In this document: positions 46,316 to 55,356 of the stretch, piece by piece
Layout of the letters: each line of letters begins with the position of its first letter
How positions within the stretch are numbered: the stretch's first letter is position 1
NCBI GenBank assembly: GCA_041228285.1
Contig: CP166133.1
Coordinates: 2,451,380 to 2,515,379 of the forward strand
Source of the DNA: Neisseriaceae bacterium CLB008
GTDB taxonomy: Bacteria > Pseudomonadota > Gammaproteobacteria > Burkholderiales > Neisseriaceae
Direction: 5' to 3'
Length of the DNA: 64,000 bases
Position numbers and translations under genes: made by a program
Notes under the pieces: model-generated
Told to the model about the DNA's origin: nothing
Database searches by the model: none
The model's input: only the letters and a program-made list of their open reading frames with translations

Positions 46316-47514
46316 CCCAAATCCACTCCCCCAAACTCTGGCTGATGATCGGCCTCCTCTACCTCACTCAAGGCATGCCGCTGGGCCTGGCCATGGACGC
46401 CCTCCCCACCCTATTACGCAGCCAAGGTGCTTCATTGGCCCAGCTGGTGTGGCTGCCCTTAGTTGGCCTGCCCTGGGTGCTAAAATTTCTTTGGGCCAGC
46501 CGCATCGACAATCATTACCACCCACAAATAGGCCGTCGCCGCAGCTGGCTCATCCCCATGCAAAGCATTGTGCTGGTGTGCTTTAGCTTGGCGGCATTGG
46601 TTGGCATTCGGGCTGAAACCACGCTGTGGATCATGGCTTTGGCTGCCGTGGGCTCGTTTGCCAGCGCCACCCAAGACATTGCTACCGATGGCCTCAGCGC
46701 CGAGCTTTTCAGCGGCAAAAATTTAGCCCGCGCCAACGCATTGCAGGTGGGCGGCACCATGGTGGGATTTTTCTTGGGCGGTCCGGGCACCCTCATGCTG
46801 ATGGGTCATTTCGGCCAACACATCGGCCTCATGACACCGGCCCTCATCGTTGCCGTCAGCTTAGTGTTGCTGTTACGCTGGCGTGAAACCTCCGTCACAC
46901 ACCCCGCAAACAGCCCAGCCCAACCGGCTAGCCTAGCGGGCTTCATCAAACGCCCTGGCGCACCCGCCTTACTCGGCGTGGCCGGTCTGTCAGCCGTGGC
47001 CATGGTGGCTGGCTACGGCCTGTCTAAACTGCTGTTGGTCGATGCGGGCTGGGCGGTTGAGCGCATTGGTCAGGTCGGTATGCTCGGCGGCATGATGACG
47101 GTGCTGCTAGGTTGCGGCGGTGGCGCCTGGCTGGTTGGGCGCTACGGCTCGATCAAGATTTTCACCCTTGGCCTGAGCGCGGCCATCATCGCCTGCTGCT
47201 TATGGCTCTACGGCATTCGACTCGGCGCCAACATCCCTACCACTCTAGTATGGAGCGCGACCTTGTTGAGCTGCTTTGGCGCAGGCTCCGCGTCCGTGGC
47301 CCTGATGACTCGAGCCATGCAGTTTGCCCAACAAGGCCAGCAGGCCGGTACCGACATGACCGCCGTCCAAAGCACGCGCGACCTAGGTGAAATCACCATG
47401 TCCTCATCACTGATGGCTCTCGCCGCCAGCTTCGGCTACGGCGGCAGCTTCATGGTCGGCATTGTCTGCGCCCTCATCGCCATCGGCCTCATGGCGCGAC
47501 TGCGGTCAAGATAA
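46312..47514 (+). CDS. RhtX/FptX-type siderophore permease (MFS)
   Basis: 400 residues and twelve helices. The start LYLTQGMPLGLAMDALPTLLRSQGASL is typical of the AmpG/RhtX/FptX branch of MFS. DNHYHPQIGRRRSWLIPMQ and SFASATQDIATDGLSAELFSG are the branch's conserved loops. RhtX and FptX are single-subunit importers of rhizobactin 1021 and pyochelin. Since it is encoded with a TonB receptor, a PchR-like regulator and PepSY, a siderophore permease is preferred over AmpG, which imports muropeptides. It lets the cell take intact ferri-siderophore into the cytoplasm. Confidence 0.87.
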   Translation: MTQIHSPKLWLMIGLLYLTQGMPLGLAMDALPTLLRSQGASLAQLVWLPLVGLPWVLKFLWASRIDNHYHPQIGRRRSWLIPMQSIVLVCFSLAALVGIRAETTLWIMALAAVGSFASATQDIATDGLSAELFSGKNLARANALQVGGTMVGFFLGGPGTLMLMGHFGQHIGLMTPALIVAVSLVLLLRWRETSVTHPANSPAQPASLAGFIKRPGAPALLGVAGLSAVAMVAGYGLSKLLLVDAGWAVERIGQVGMLGGMMTVLLGCGGGAWLVGRYGSIKIFTLGLSAAIIACCLWLYGIRLGANIPTTLVWSATLLSCFGAGSASVALMTRAMQFAQQGQQAGTDMTAVQSTRDLGEITMSSSLMALAASFGYGGSFMVGIVCALIAIGLMARLRSR

Positions 47515-47534
47515 GCGTTACCGCCACAAAAATC

Positions 47535-47564
47535 AGCCAATCGTCGCCAGCGATTGGCTTTTTC
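47535..47564 (+). terminator. Terminator of the siderophore operon
   Basis: AGCCAATCG and CGATTGGCT stem with a 7-base loop and T5, 20 bases after the permease gene. Confidence 0.88.
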
Positions 47565-47665
47565 TGTTGTAAAAACAAGAATTAACTGGATCATCATTGG
47601 CTTTTTAAGATGAAATTCAGTATATTCACCCCCTTATCTATCTGATCACCAAAGAAGAATCTGCT

Positions 47666-49057
47666 GTGGCTACTTTATTTTCTGAACTTCCCATCCCTGC
47701 CGCCCAATTGGCCAACCTCACCGAACTTGGCTACCTTGAAATGACGCCGATTCAGGCGCAAGCATTGCCCCACATTTTAAAAGGCAAAGACGTTTTAGGC
47801 CGCGCCCAAACCGGCAGCGGTAAGACCGCCGCCTTCGGCATTGGCCTCTTAAGCAAAATCAACCCTGAACTCTTCAGCACCCAAGCCTTGGTGCTATGCC
47901 CTACCCGTGAGTTGGCCGACCAAGTGAGTAAAGAACTACGCCGCTTAGCACGCTACATGCCCAATGTGAAAATTTTAAGCCTGTGCGGCGGCCAACCGAT
48001 TGCGGCTCAGGTCACTTCTTTAGCACATGCCCCGCACATTGCCGTGGGCACGCCTGGGCGCATCTTGGATCACTTAGAACGAGACAGCCTGTCGCTAAGC
48101 GACACCAAAGTCGTGGTTTTAGACGAAGGCGACCGCATGTTAGACATGGGCTTTGCCGACGAAATGGACGCCATCATTCCTTTTTTACCCAGCCCACGCC
48201 AAACCTTGATGTTCTCGGCCACCTACCCTGAAGACATCGAAGCAATTAGCCAGTTAATCCAAACCGACCCGCTGATGATCACCATTGATGAACGCAGCCA
48301 ACGCCTGCACATCGAACAATACATGGTCGAGCTTGAAAAAAATCAACGCTTAGAACTGGTGGCACAGCTCTTATCGAAACACCAGCCCGAATCCTGCGTG
48401 GTGTTTTGCAACACCAAAAGCGACTGCCAAAAAGTAGAGGCCCACCTGAACCAACGTAATATGGATGCCCTCGCCCTACACGGTGACCTAGAGCAGCGTG
48501 ACCGTGACCAAGTATTGCTGCGCTTTGCCAACCACAGCTGCCGCGTTTTGGTCGCCACCGACGTGGCCGCCCGCGGTTTGGACATTCCCAACCTCGCGAT
48601 GGTGATCAACTATGAGCTGGCCCACGACCCAGAAATTTACGTGCACCGCATTGGCCGTACTGGCCGCGCAGGTGAAAAAGGCCTGGCCGTCTCGTTTGTG
48701 ACCCCGGCCGAGATGAATCGCGCCCTAGCGGTTGAAGCCTATATGGAACGCCCCACCCAGTGGGTCGACAAATACACTTTTGCCGACGTCAAACGCGCCC
48801 AGCTCAGAGCGCCCATGGCCACATTGTGTATTGATGGCGGCAAAAAAGACAAAATCCGCGCCGGCGATATTTTGGGAGCACTGACCAACGGCGAAGAGGC
48901 CTTAAGCGGTGACGAAGTCGGCAAGATCGACGTCTACCCGATGCACGTTTACGTCGCCGTCACCCGCAGCAGCGCCGACCGCGCCATCAAGCGCATCCGC
49001 GCCGGCAAGATTAAAGGCAAAACCTGCCGCGTACGGGTATTAACCGAACGTCTATAA
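47666..49057 (+). CDS. dbpA: ATP-dependent RNA helicase DbpA
   Basis: 463 residues starting at GTG. Motif I AQTGSGKT, Ia PTRELADQ, motif III SAT, motif V/VI (TDVAARGLDIPNL; HRIGRTGRAGEKG) are all present. The C-terminal 75 residues form the DbpA RNA-binding domain (TLCIDGGKKDKIRAGDILGAL), which binds helix 92 of 23S rRNA during 50S assembly. Motif II, normally DEAD, reads DEGD at 153-156, an Ala to Gly change in the name-giving box. The two acidic residues for magnesium and hydrolysis are kept, so activity is likely. The gene is a single unit with a terminator. Confidence 0.93.
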   Translation: MATLFSELPIPAAQLANLTELGYLEMTPIQAQALPHILKGKDVLGRAQTGSGKTAAFGIGLLSKINPELFSTQALVLCPTRELADQVSKELRRLARYMPNVKILSLCGGQPIAAQVTSLAHAPHIAVGTPGRILDHLERDSLSLSDTKVVVLDEGDRMLDMGFADEMDAIIPFLPSPRQTLMFSATYPEDIEAISQLIQTDPLMITIDERSQRLHIEQYMVELEKNQRLELVAQLLSKHQPESCVVFCNTKSDCQKVEAHLNQRNMDALALHGDLEQRDRDQVLLRFANHSCRVLVATDVAARGLDIPNLAMVINYELAHDPEIYVHRIGRTGRAGEKGLAVSFVTPAEMNRALAVEAYMERPTQWVDKYTFADVKRAQLRAPMATLCIDGGKKDKIRAGDILGALTNGEEALSGDEVGKIDVYPMHVYVAVTRSSADRAIKRIRAGKIKGKTCRVRVLTERL

Positions 49058-49073
49058 CACCACACCAACCCCA

Positions 49074-49109
49074 AACAGGCCTCTGGATTACCAGAGGCCT
49101 GTTGTTTTT
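49074..49109 (+). terminator. Terminator of dbpA
   Basis: AACAGGCCTCTGG and CCAGAGGCCTGTT form a 13-bp stem with loop ATTA, then GTTTTT. Confidence 0.9.
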
Positions 49110-49117
49110 CATCACCC

Positions 49118-49243
49118 TTAACCCTGACGGGCCTTAAAGCGCGGATTGCTTTTACAGATCACATACACTTTACCTTTACGGCGCACCAGACGACAGTCAC
49201 GATGGCGCAGCTTGGCGCTTTTTAACGAAGACAATACTTGCAT
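49118..49243 (-). CDS. ykgO: 50S ribosomal protein L36, zinc-independent type B
   Basis: 41 residues: [16 protein letters not shown], then [20 protein letters not shown] and KARQG. It is the alternative L36 (RpmJ2/YkgO) that lacks the CxxC...CxxxxH zinc ribbon of the primary form. It begins three bases after the L31 type B gene and should be co-transcribed with it. These paralogues replace zinc-containing ribosomal proteins during zinc starvation and so free zinc. A Zur box upstream of the operon fits this. Confidence 0.95.
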   Translation of the reverse strand: MQVLSSLKSAKLRHRDCRLVRRKGKVYVICKSNPRFKARQG

Positions 49244-49246
49244 CAC

Positions 49247-49516
49247 TTAATCCCTTTTTAATTTGTTTAATATGGCTTTATAACGCTGATTAAATTGGCT
49301 AACGCGGCCTTCATTCACATATTCACGCTGCTTCCCGGTATAGGCAGGGTGCGACGCCGATGAGGTGTCCAACTTATATACGGGATAATCCTGGCCATCG
49401 CGCCAGCGCATGGTTTCCGTCGTACGGGCGCACGACCGAATCAGCCAGCCTTCACCCACACCGGTGTCGTAGAATAAAACGGTGCGGTAATTTTCAGGAT
49501 GTGTATTAGGTTTCAT
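49247..49516 (-). CDS. ykgM: 50S ribosomal protein L31, zinc-independent type B
   Basis: 89 residues from ATG 49516 ([17 protein letters not shown]), seven bases after AAAGG. An upstream open frame of 53 codons is not part of the protein. It lacks the zinc cysteines of primary L31 and matches the RpmE2/YkgM form, with [21 protein letters not shown] as the conserved middle. It replaces L31 under zinc limitation and is the first gene of the L31-L36 pair. Confidence 0.95.
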   Translation of the reverse strand: MKPNTHPENYRTVLFYDTGVGEGWLIRSCARTTETMRWRDGQDYPVYKLDTSSASHPAYTGKQREYVNEGRVSQFNQRYKAILNKLKRD

Positions 49517-49534
49517 CATTAAACCTTTCAAAAC

Positions 49535-49547
49535 GTTATGGTATAAC
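49535..49547. promoter_or_regulatory. Zur box upstream of L31/L36 type B
   Basis: GTTATGGTATAAC is an inverted repeat (GTTAT-N3-ATAAC), one base away from the Zur core GTTATANTATAAC. It lies 19 bases upstream of the L31 start and overlaps AT-rich -10 candidates, a place for repression by zinc-loaded Zur. Confidence 0.8.
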
Positions 49548-49725
49548 ATAATACATAATAAATAACGGTTTGCCAACCGAATCACGCGTAGATTCAATCG
49601 TCTAAATACCCATTCAATAGATACCTCACCCGCGCCTCTTGTCCCAAAGCCCGTCCACATCAGACATTTAGCCACCAGAAGCCGATTTTGTTATCATAGG
49701 CTTTTAGCCCGCTTGCTGATCCGCC

Positions 49726-50190
49726 ATGACGTCTACCCTTCGTATGATTCCAGCGCACGAACCGCTGCCCCTAGCCTTATTGCTGTTGGCCAACCCTTCT
49801 GTTGCGCTCATTGAAGCTGACTTAGTCGATGGTCATTGCTACGTGTTACACGATGATCAAGGCGCCCTCATTGGCGCCGCCATCTTACAGCGAGTGGCCA
49901 CCGACACTCTGGAAATCAAGGCCATTGCCATCGCACCAGAACGTCAAGGCCAAGGCTGGGGTAAAATACTGCTGCAAGGCTTAATCGACAACGCACAACA
50001 GCAGGGCGCGCACACATTGTTTGTCGGCACGGCCAACTCTAGCCTAGACCAGCTGGGGTTTTATCAAAAAGGCGGCTTTCGCCTCAGCCACATTTTGCCC
50101 AATTATTTTTTAGATCATTACCCTGAACCCATTTTTGAAGCAGGCCTACAGGCCCTAGACATGATTTATTTAAAACTGTCGCTGACATGA
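49726..50190 (+). CDS. GNAT family N-acetyltransferase
   Basis: 154 residues. The acetyl-CoA binding motif A is IKAIAIAPERQGQGWGKILLQGLI (about 65-88) with the Q/RxxGxG/A pattern, followed by a beta strand (HTLFVGTANSS) and LGFYQKGGFR, the usual motif B. The substrate is unknown. The stop overlaps the dinB start by four bases (ATGA), so the pair is co-translated. No special link to DNA repair is known for this domain. Confidence 0.87.
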   Translation: MTSTLRMIPAHEPLPLALLLLANPSVALIEADLVDGHCYVLHDDQGALIGAAILQRVATDTLEIKAIAIAPERQGQGWGKILLQGLIDNAQQQGAHTLFVGTANSSLDQLGFYQKGGFRLSHILPNYFLDHYPEPIFEAGLQALDMIYLKLSLT

Positions 50191-51260
50191 GCCTGACCCG
50201 AAAAATCATCCACATCGACATGGATGCTTTTTATGCCTCGGTCGAGCTACGCGATGCGCCCCACCTTCGCGGCAAGCCAGTGGTCGTGGCTTGGGATGCG
50301 TCACGCTCGGTGATTTGCGCCGCCTCTTACGAAGCGCGCCAGTTTGGCCTACGCTCGGCGATGTCGGTTGGCCAAGCCAAAAAACTCTGCCCCCAGGCCA
50401 TCTACATCCCGCCAAACTTTCACAAATACCGCGAAGTGTCGCAGCAGGTACAGGCTATTTTTAAGCAACACACCGACTTAATTGAGCCTTTATCCTTGGA
50501 TGAGGCCTATCTCGACGTCACCCAGAACAAGCAGGGCTACGCCGTGGCCACTGAACTGGCCACCGTGATTCGCCAACAGATTTTTACTGCGACAGGCCTC
50601 ACCGCCTCGGCCGGTATTGCGCCAAATAAATTCTTGGCTAAGATTGCCTCAGATTGGCGTAAGCCCAACGGCCAATTTGTCATCAAACCGCATCAAATTC
50701 AGGCTTTTTTACACACGCTGCCCTTAGATAAAGTCCCTGGCGTGGGCAAGGTCACCCTCACTAAGCTACACCAGCTCGGCTTTAAAATGGTCAGCGACCT
50801 ACACGACGTCGACGTCGCCCAGCTCATGCACTATTTTGGCCGCTATGGTTTTCGCCTCCATCAACTGGCTCAAGGCATCGACCATCGGCCCGTTGAGGCC
50901 AATCAAATCCGCCAACAGATCTCCAAAGAAACCACGTTTAACGGTGATCTGACCCTGGCCGAAGCCGTTCAACACCTGCCAGCCCTTAGCCAAGACCTGT
51001 GGCGCAGCTGTGAAAGCAAGGCCATTTTTGGGCGCAGCCTCACCCTCAAGCTCAAGACCCATCAGTTTCAAAACATCACCCGCTCACTTACCTTTGATGA
51101 CTACATCACCCAAGCCTCAGAGCTTAGCCAAGGCACCACACAATTATTGGCGCGCCTCGACCTCCCCGCCGATCAGCGCTACCGCCTCATCGGCTTAGGC
51201 ATCAGCCTGTTTGCCGATAGCGACCATCCGCCTGAACCTTATCCGCTATTTGAAGACTAA
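50187..51260 (+). CDS. dinB: DNA polymerase IV (DinB, Y family)
   Basis: 357 residues. Catalytic acidic residues: Asp11 and Asp13 (HIDMDAFYASVE), then Asp105 and Glu106 (SLDEAYLDVT). YEARQFGLRSAM is the conserved fingers segment, a helix-hairpin-helix (KVPGVGKVTLTKL) follows, and the little-finger domain ends the chain. The last residues (YPLFED) could be a beta-clamp binding tail. It is an error-prone translesion polymerase. No LexA box is apparent ahead of the GNAT-dinB pair. Confidence 0.95.
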   Translation: MSLTRKIIHIDMDAFYASVELRDAPHLRGKPVVVAWDASRSVICAASYEARQFGLRSAMSVGQAKKLCPQAIYIPPNFHKYREVSQQVQAIFKQHTDLIEPLSLDEAYLDVTQNKQGYAVATELATVIRQQIFTATGLTASAGIAPNKFLAKIASDWRKPNGQFVIKPHQIQAFLHTLPLDKVPGVGKVTLTKLHQLGFKMVSDLHDVDVAQLMHYFGRYGFRLHQLAQGIDHRPVEANQIRQQISKETTFNGDLTLAEAVQHLPALSQDLWRSCESKAIFGRSLTLKLKTHQFQNITRSLTFDDYITQASELSQGTTQLLARLDLPADQRYRLIGLGISLFADSDHPPEPYPLFED

Positions 51261-51351
51261 TCTGTCAAGGAAGCAGTCAAGCCTACCGTGTCTATGCTAT
51301 GATTTTACGCATTAGGCTTATCTATTTACTTACTCTTGATAAAGGGTCGTT

Positions 51352-52296
51352 ATGAAACTAAATTACTTAGTGGCCGCCTTAAGCGCCACCGTTCTGTTGG
51401 CCGCCTGTGGTGATCAAAAAGAACCCGCTACGCTCAACCTCAGCTGTGATTCTGAAGCCGCCCGCCTAGGCATTCAGCAGGCCGTCGAGCAAGAAATTCT
51501 AGACGGTTTGGCCAATAACCAAGCCACCGCCGGCCTATACGACCTCAACAAAGTCAAAGAAAACCTAGCCTCAACCCGTTTTGAATTGAATAACATCACT
51601 TCCGAAGCCAGCACCGATGCCAACATCACCACGTGTAAGGCACAAATCGGCTACAGTTTTGCCGCCTCCGTTATGCAGTTGGCCAAAGCCAACTACGAAG
51701 CCATGGGCCGCACCGACTACGAGCAATACCTCAACACCACGATGCAAGACACCGGCTTCAGCCAATCCGGCGGCACCTTAAACAAAGACATCAGCTACAG
51801 CCTCACCAAAACCGATGCGGCCCCTGAAGTGAAGGTCAACGGCGTGGCCGAGCTGTCTTCCATGCTGTCGTCTTCCTTACTGTTTGCCAGCGTCAACAAC
51901 GACGCCCTGCACAAACCCAAAACCGAATCTGACGATCCGCTCTTGGACTTACTCAAAGAAAAAACCGATATGGACACCGGAGCCGCCGATGCGCCTGAAG
52001 GCAGCAGCACCGAAGCCTCGAACGACAGCGTCGACTTAAACAACGCCATTCGCCAAAACGCCAATGCGCGCGACAACTTAGATGCTTTATGGAAAGCCTT
52101 GCCCAACGAAGTCAAAGAGACCCTCAACACCGAGCAAAAAACCTGGACTCAATCTAAGGAGCGCGCCTGTCAATCAGCGGCCCAGCAAGGCAGTACGGCC
52201 GAAGCCCAAGAACAAAATCGCCTCAACTGTGAAACCAATCAGGTCTTGAAACGCATTAATTATTTAGACCAATACACCTTACCGAAAAACATGTAA
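51352..52296 (+). CDS. Lipoprotein with C-terminal LprI-like domain
   Basis: 314 residues. Lipoprotein signal MKLNYLVAALSATVLLAAC with acylated Cys19. Residues 20-200 form a region of unknown type with a Cys pair (SCDS...TTCKAQ), then a low-complexity acidic linker (about 205-240). The last 75 residues match the LprI/DUF1311 pattern (LWKALPNEVKETLNTEQKTW, RACQSAA, LNCETNQVLKR). LprI of mycobacteria inhibits lysozyme, so a host-lysozyme inhibitor on the cell surface or in the periplasm is possible (inference). It is a single gene with its own terminator. Confidence 0.75.
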   Translation: MKLNYLVAALSATVLLAACGDQKEPATLNLSCDSEAARLGIQQAVEQEILDGLANNQATAGLYDLNKVKENLASTRFELNNITSEASTDANITTCKAQIGYSFAASVMQLAKANYEAMGRTDYEQYLNTTMQDTGFSQSGGTLNKDISYSLTKTDAAPEVKVNGVAELSSMLSSSLLFASVNNDALHKPKTESDDPLLDLLKEKTDMDTGAADAPEGSSTEASNDSVDLNNAIRQNANARDNLDALWKALPNEVKETLNTEQKTWTQSKERACQSAAQQGSTAEAQEQNRLNCETNQVLKRINYLDQYTLPKNM

Positions 52297-52301
52297 GCTC
52301 C

Positions 52302-52331
52302 AAAAAAGCCCTTCCAACGAAGGGCTTTTTT
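52302..52331 (+). terminator. Terminator of the LprI-like gene
   Basis: AAAGCCCTTC and GAAGGGCTTT stem with loop CAAC and a T run. Confidence 0.9.
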
Positions 52332-52436
52332 ATTCTGGCCACTCTGGCGCACTAAATTGCCCACGGCGGGTCACACAAGGATCAAACTCAGGTTATAATA
52401 AACCTTCATATTATTCACACTCATTAAGGATGACTC

Positions 52437-53144
52437 ATGCAAGAACCACAAATGAGAGACTACACACAGGTTGGCGGCCAAAGCCAAAAATCTGCGTCTC
52501 AGGTATTGCTCAGCAAAACCTACGCCCTACTCGCAGTGGCCTTTGTGCCTTGCCTACTAGGGGCCTATCTGAGCGCCAGCACCGGCTTTTTATATTCCCT
52601 ACTCAACGTCTTTAACAGCCGCTGGGTGTTCATCATCGCCTTTTTTGCCTTTTTCTACGGCATGGTGTTCATGATTGAAAAAAACCGCTACAGCAATGTC
52701 GGCATCGCCTTGTTCTTTGTCCTTACCTTTGGCATGGGCGCCCTCTTAGCCCCCACGCTGCAGGTCACATTGGGCATGTCTAACGGCAGTGAAATCATCA
52801 TGCTGGCGGCCGGCCTCACCGCCGTTACCTTCTTCGCCATGACATTCTTGGCCCGCAGCAGCAAAATCAATATGTCGGCCGTGGGCAACTTCATGACCGT
52901 TGGCATCATCGTGGTCATGGTCGGCGTGGTCGCCAACCTTTTCTTACAGCTGCCCGCCTTAAGCCTCACCCTATCTGTGGGCTTTGTGATCATCAGCTCG
53001 CTGCTCATTATGTGGCAAACTCGCGCCATCATTGACGGCGGCGAAGACAGCTACATCAGCGCAGCCCTGACTTTATTTATCTCGTTGTACAACCTATTTG
53101 CCAACTTGATCCACATTTTGACTGCCTTAATGGGCAACGATTAA
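52437..53144 (+). CDS. Bax inhibitor-1/YccA family membrane protein
   Basis: 235 residues with seven membrane helices; the N-terminal 25 residues are soluble (QEPQMRDYTQVGGQSQKSAS). LSKTYALLAVAFVPCLLGAY and the late SLYNLFANLIHILTALMGND are typical of the YccA/YbhL branch. E. coli YccA modulates FtsH at the inner membrane, and other family members leak calcium. AAGGATGACTC precedes the ATG. Single gene with terminator. Confidence 0.9.
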   Translation: MQEPQMRDYTQVGGQSQKSASQVLLSKTYALLAVAFVPCLLGAYLSASTGFLYSLLNVFNSRWVFIIAFFAFFYGMVFMIEKNRYSNVGIALFFVLTFGMGALLAPTLQVTLGMSNGSEIIMLAAGLTAVTFFAMTFLARSSKINMSAVGNFMTVGIIVVMVGVVANLFLQLPALSLTLSVGFVIISSLLIMWQTRAIIDGGEDSYISAALTLFISLYNLFANLIHILTALMGND

Positions 53145-53167
53145 AGCCGGTCTAATCGCCTCATACC

Positions 53168-53190
53168 TGCCCACTTCGGTGGGCATTTTT
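53168..53190 (+). terminator. Terminator of the BI-1 family gene
   Basis: TGCCCAC and GTGGGCA stem with UUCG-type tetraloop and T5. Confidence 0.9.
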
Positions 53191-53225
53191 ACGCCTGATG
53201 CCTACGCTACATTCACGCAGCGCCC

Positions 53226-53253
53226 AATAAAATGGCCCGCATCAAGCGGGCCA
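53226..53253 (-). terminator. Terminator of dsbB
   Basis: TGGCCCGC and GCGGGCCA stem with loop ATCAA; on the minus strand TTTTATTGG follows. Confidence 0.85.
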
Positions 53254-53273
53254 GACAGTCAATCCATTCAAGC

Positions 53274-53783
53274 TTACTTTGCCGGACGGCTTTTAAACCA
53301 GCTGGCCCAAAGCCATACCAAGACCGCGGTAAAGAATAAGGCACTCCAAATCGGCAAGGGTACGCCCATAATGGGCTCAACCGAAGCACACTCACCCGAA
53401 CCGCCTAAAACTTTGGCCACCATGTCGTTAAACGGCATGGTCTGTACCATAAAGTCTAAGCCCGGCCCGCAGGCAGGCACTTCCGCCGGCGGCAGATTTT
53501 GAATGTAAATATGCTGGGCCGCAATGCCTAAGCCCACCAAGGCAGCAATGCTGATCAAGCCATTACCCAATAAAGCCACGCAACGCTTAGGCGTCACAAA
53601 CCCAATCAGCGCAAACAAGAGCGCCAAGGCCCCAACGGCCATTACCGCCACCCGTTGAAAAATACACAATGGGCACGGCTCCATATACAACACGTATTGT
53701 GCGTATAAGGCGCTGCCCATCACGATGGCGCTGAGTAGGAAAATACTCCACCAAACGGTTGATTGTGCAAAAACTCTGTTCAT
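53274..53783 (-). CDS. dsbB: Disulfide bond formation protein DsbB
   Basis: 169 residues from ATG 53783; a longer frame adds 23 polar residues in front of the first helix and is unlikely. Four helices, the quinone-linked Cys pair in PCPLC after helix 1, and the second loop with ACGPGLDF and GECASV carrying the Cys that reoxidise DsbA. It passes electrons from DsbA to quinones in the inner membrane. It follows pmbA on the same strand after 111 bases, probably as a separate unit. Confidence 0.93.
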   Translation of the reverse strand: MNRVFAQSTVWWSIFLLSAIVMGSALYAQYVLYMEPCPLCIFQRVAVMAVGALALLFALIGFVTPKRCVALLGNGLISIAALVGLGIAAQHIYIQNLPPAEVPACGPGLDFMVQTMPFNDMVAKVLGGSGECASVEPIMGVPLPIWSALFFTAVLVWLWASWFKSRPAK

Positions 53784-53894
53784 ATTGATTCTTTCGCTCG
53801 TCATCGGCCCAAACCATTTGGGCCCGTACTGGTTAAGATTGACCACGGCCAAGGCATTTAGTTGTCATTGCCCGAAAAATAATTCCGTCAGTCC

Positions 53895-55229
53895 TTATTC
53901 CCCGGCGGCCACCGTCATATTGTCAATCAGCATAGAACCGACTCTATGGGCACCACGACGCAACACATCATCGGCCACACCGACTAGGTTGGCATACATT
54001 TCTTGCAGCTGGCCGGCAATCGTAATCTCTTCAACCGGATGCACAATCATGCCGTTCTCGACCCAAAAGCCCGCCGCCCCGCGAGAATAGTCGCCGGTCA
54101 ACATGTTCACGCCCTGGCCCATCAACTCGGTCACCAACAGGCCGGTGCCCATTTCTTTAAGTAAACTAGCTAAATCAGGGTGGGTATGGTTTAAATGAAG
54201 GCTGTGGGCGCCGCCCGCATTCGCCGTGGTCGGCATGCCCAGCTTACGGCCTGAATAGCTACTCAAGAAATAGCCCATGATTTCGCCGTTTTTCACCACA
54301 TCACGAGGCTGAGTGGCCACACCTTCCGCATCAAAATAGGTGCTACCAAAGCCTTTTTGCTCATGCGGTTGTTCTTGAATATTAACCCAGTCAGCCAATA
54401 CCCGCTTGCCCAAGCTGTCCAATAAAAAACTGGCTTCGCGATACAGCGCGCCACCGCTTAAGGCTCCGACCAAATGGCTGATTAAGCTCAAAGCCACGGT
54501 GGACTCAAACACCACGGGGTAATGACCCGTTTTTATTTTACGCGCATCCAAACGACGTACCGTCCGCTGAGCGGCCTTGGCACCAATGGCCTCAATCGAA
54601 TCCAAATCAGCCGCACTACGCGCCACGTCATACCAATAGTCGCGCTGCATGCCGCCGCTGGTTTCCTTAGCCACCACCGAACAAGAAACGCTGTGGCGGC
54701 TGGTGCGGGCGCCGGCCATAAAGCCATGGCTATTACCGTACACATATTGATAATGGTTGGCGTTGACTGCCGCACCATCAGAATTGCTCACCCGCTCATC
54801 AAACGCTTGTGCGGCCGCTTCACAGCCCTGAGCCAGCGTGATCGCCTCTTCCACCGACACATCCCACGGATGGTATAAATCCAGATCAGGCACGTGGGTC
54901 GCCATCAGTGCCGCATCGGCTAGACCAGCAAACTCATCTTCGGCCGTGTATTTAGCAATATTCAACGCCGCCTTGACCGTGGCCGTCACCGCCGCATCCG
55001 AAAAGTCAGCCGTGCTGGCGAAGCCTTTCTTCTGGCCGATGTAGACCGTCACCCCCAAACCCTTATCTTGCTGATACTCGATTTGATCGACCGACTGTAG
55101 CCGTACGCTGACCGACTGACCGTGTCCTTCGCTGACGTCGACATCGGCCGCCGTCGCCCCACCCGCCCGGGCTTGATCCAAAACACTTTGGGTCAAGTCG
55201 TGTAATTGATTCTCTGTGTAATGAAACAT
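53895..55229 (-). CDS. pmbA: Metalloprotease PmbA (TldE)
   Basis: 444 residues, family length. TldD/PmbA-type protein with N-terminal DVSEGHGQSVSVRLQSVDQIEYQ, the middle NSDGAAVNANHYQY and the C-terminal GVNMLTGDYSRGAAGFWVENG. PmbA pairs with TldD, whose gene is not here, in a protease that matures microcin and helps degrade CcdA. PmbA itself lacks the metal-binding HEAxH motif carried by TldD, and none is seen here. It is divergent from yjgA, an arrangement common in proteobacteria. Confidence 0.95.
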   Translation of the reverse strand: MFHYTENQLHDLTQSVLDQARAGGATAADVDVSEGHGQSVSVRLQSVDQIEYQQDKGLGVTVYIGQKKGFASTADFSDAAVTATVKAALNIAKYTAEDEFAGLADAALMATHVPDLDLYHPWDVSVEEAITLAQGCEAAAQAFDERVSNSDGAAVNANHYQYVYGNSHGFMAGARTSRHSVSCSVVAKETSGGMQRDYWYDVARSAADLDSIEAIGAKAAQRTVRRLDARKIKTGHYPVVFESTVALSLISHLVGALSGGALYREASFLLDSLGKRVLADWVNIQEQPHEQKGFGSTYFDAEGVATQPRDVVKNGEIMGYFLSSYSGRKLGMPTTANAGGAHSLHLNHTHPDLASLLKEMGTGLLVTELMGQGVNMLTGDYSRGAAGFWVENGMIVHPVEEITIAGQLQEMYANLVGVADDVLRRGAHRVGSMLIDNMTVAAGE

Positions 55230-55356
55230 AGCGCTCTTTTGTTTTAAATAAGCCTTATTGTACCGTTAATCCAAAAATGCCGTCGAATTAAGATGTAAAG
55301 TAGGCCCAATTTCGGTATCATCTAAGCTTATTAATTGTTAGTTAGCGACACCGGCG

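Noticed and set aside
49517-49675. N-terminal extension of L31 type B
   Set aside because: The upstream 53 codons cross the Zur box and promoter; L31B homologues begin MKPN.
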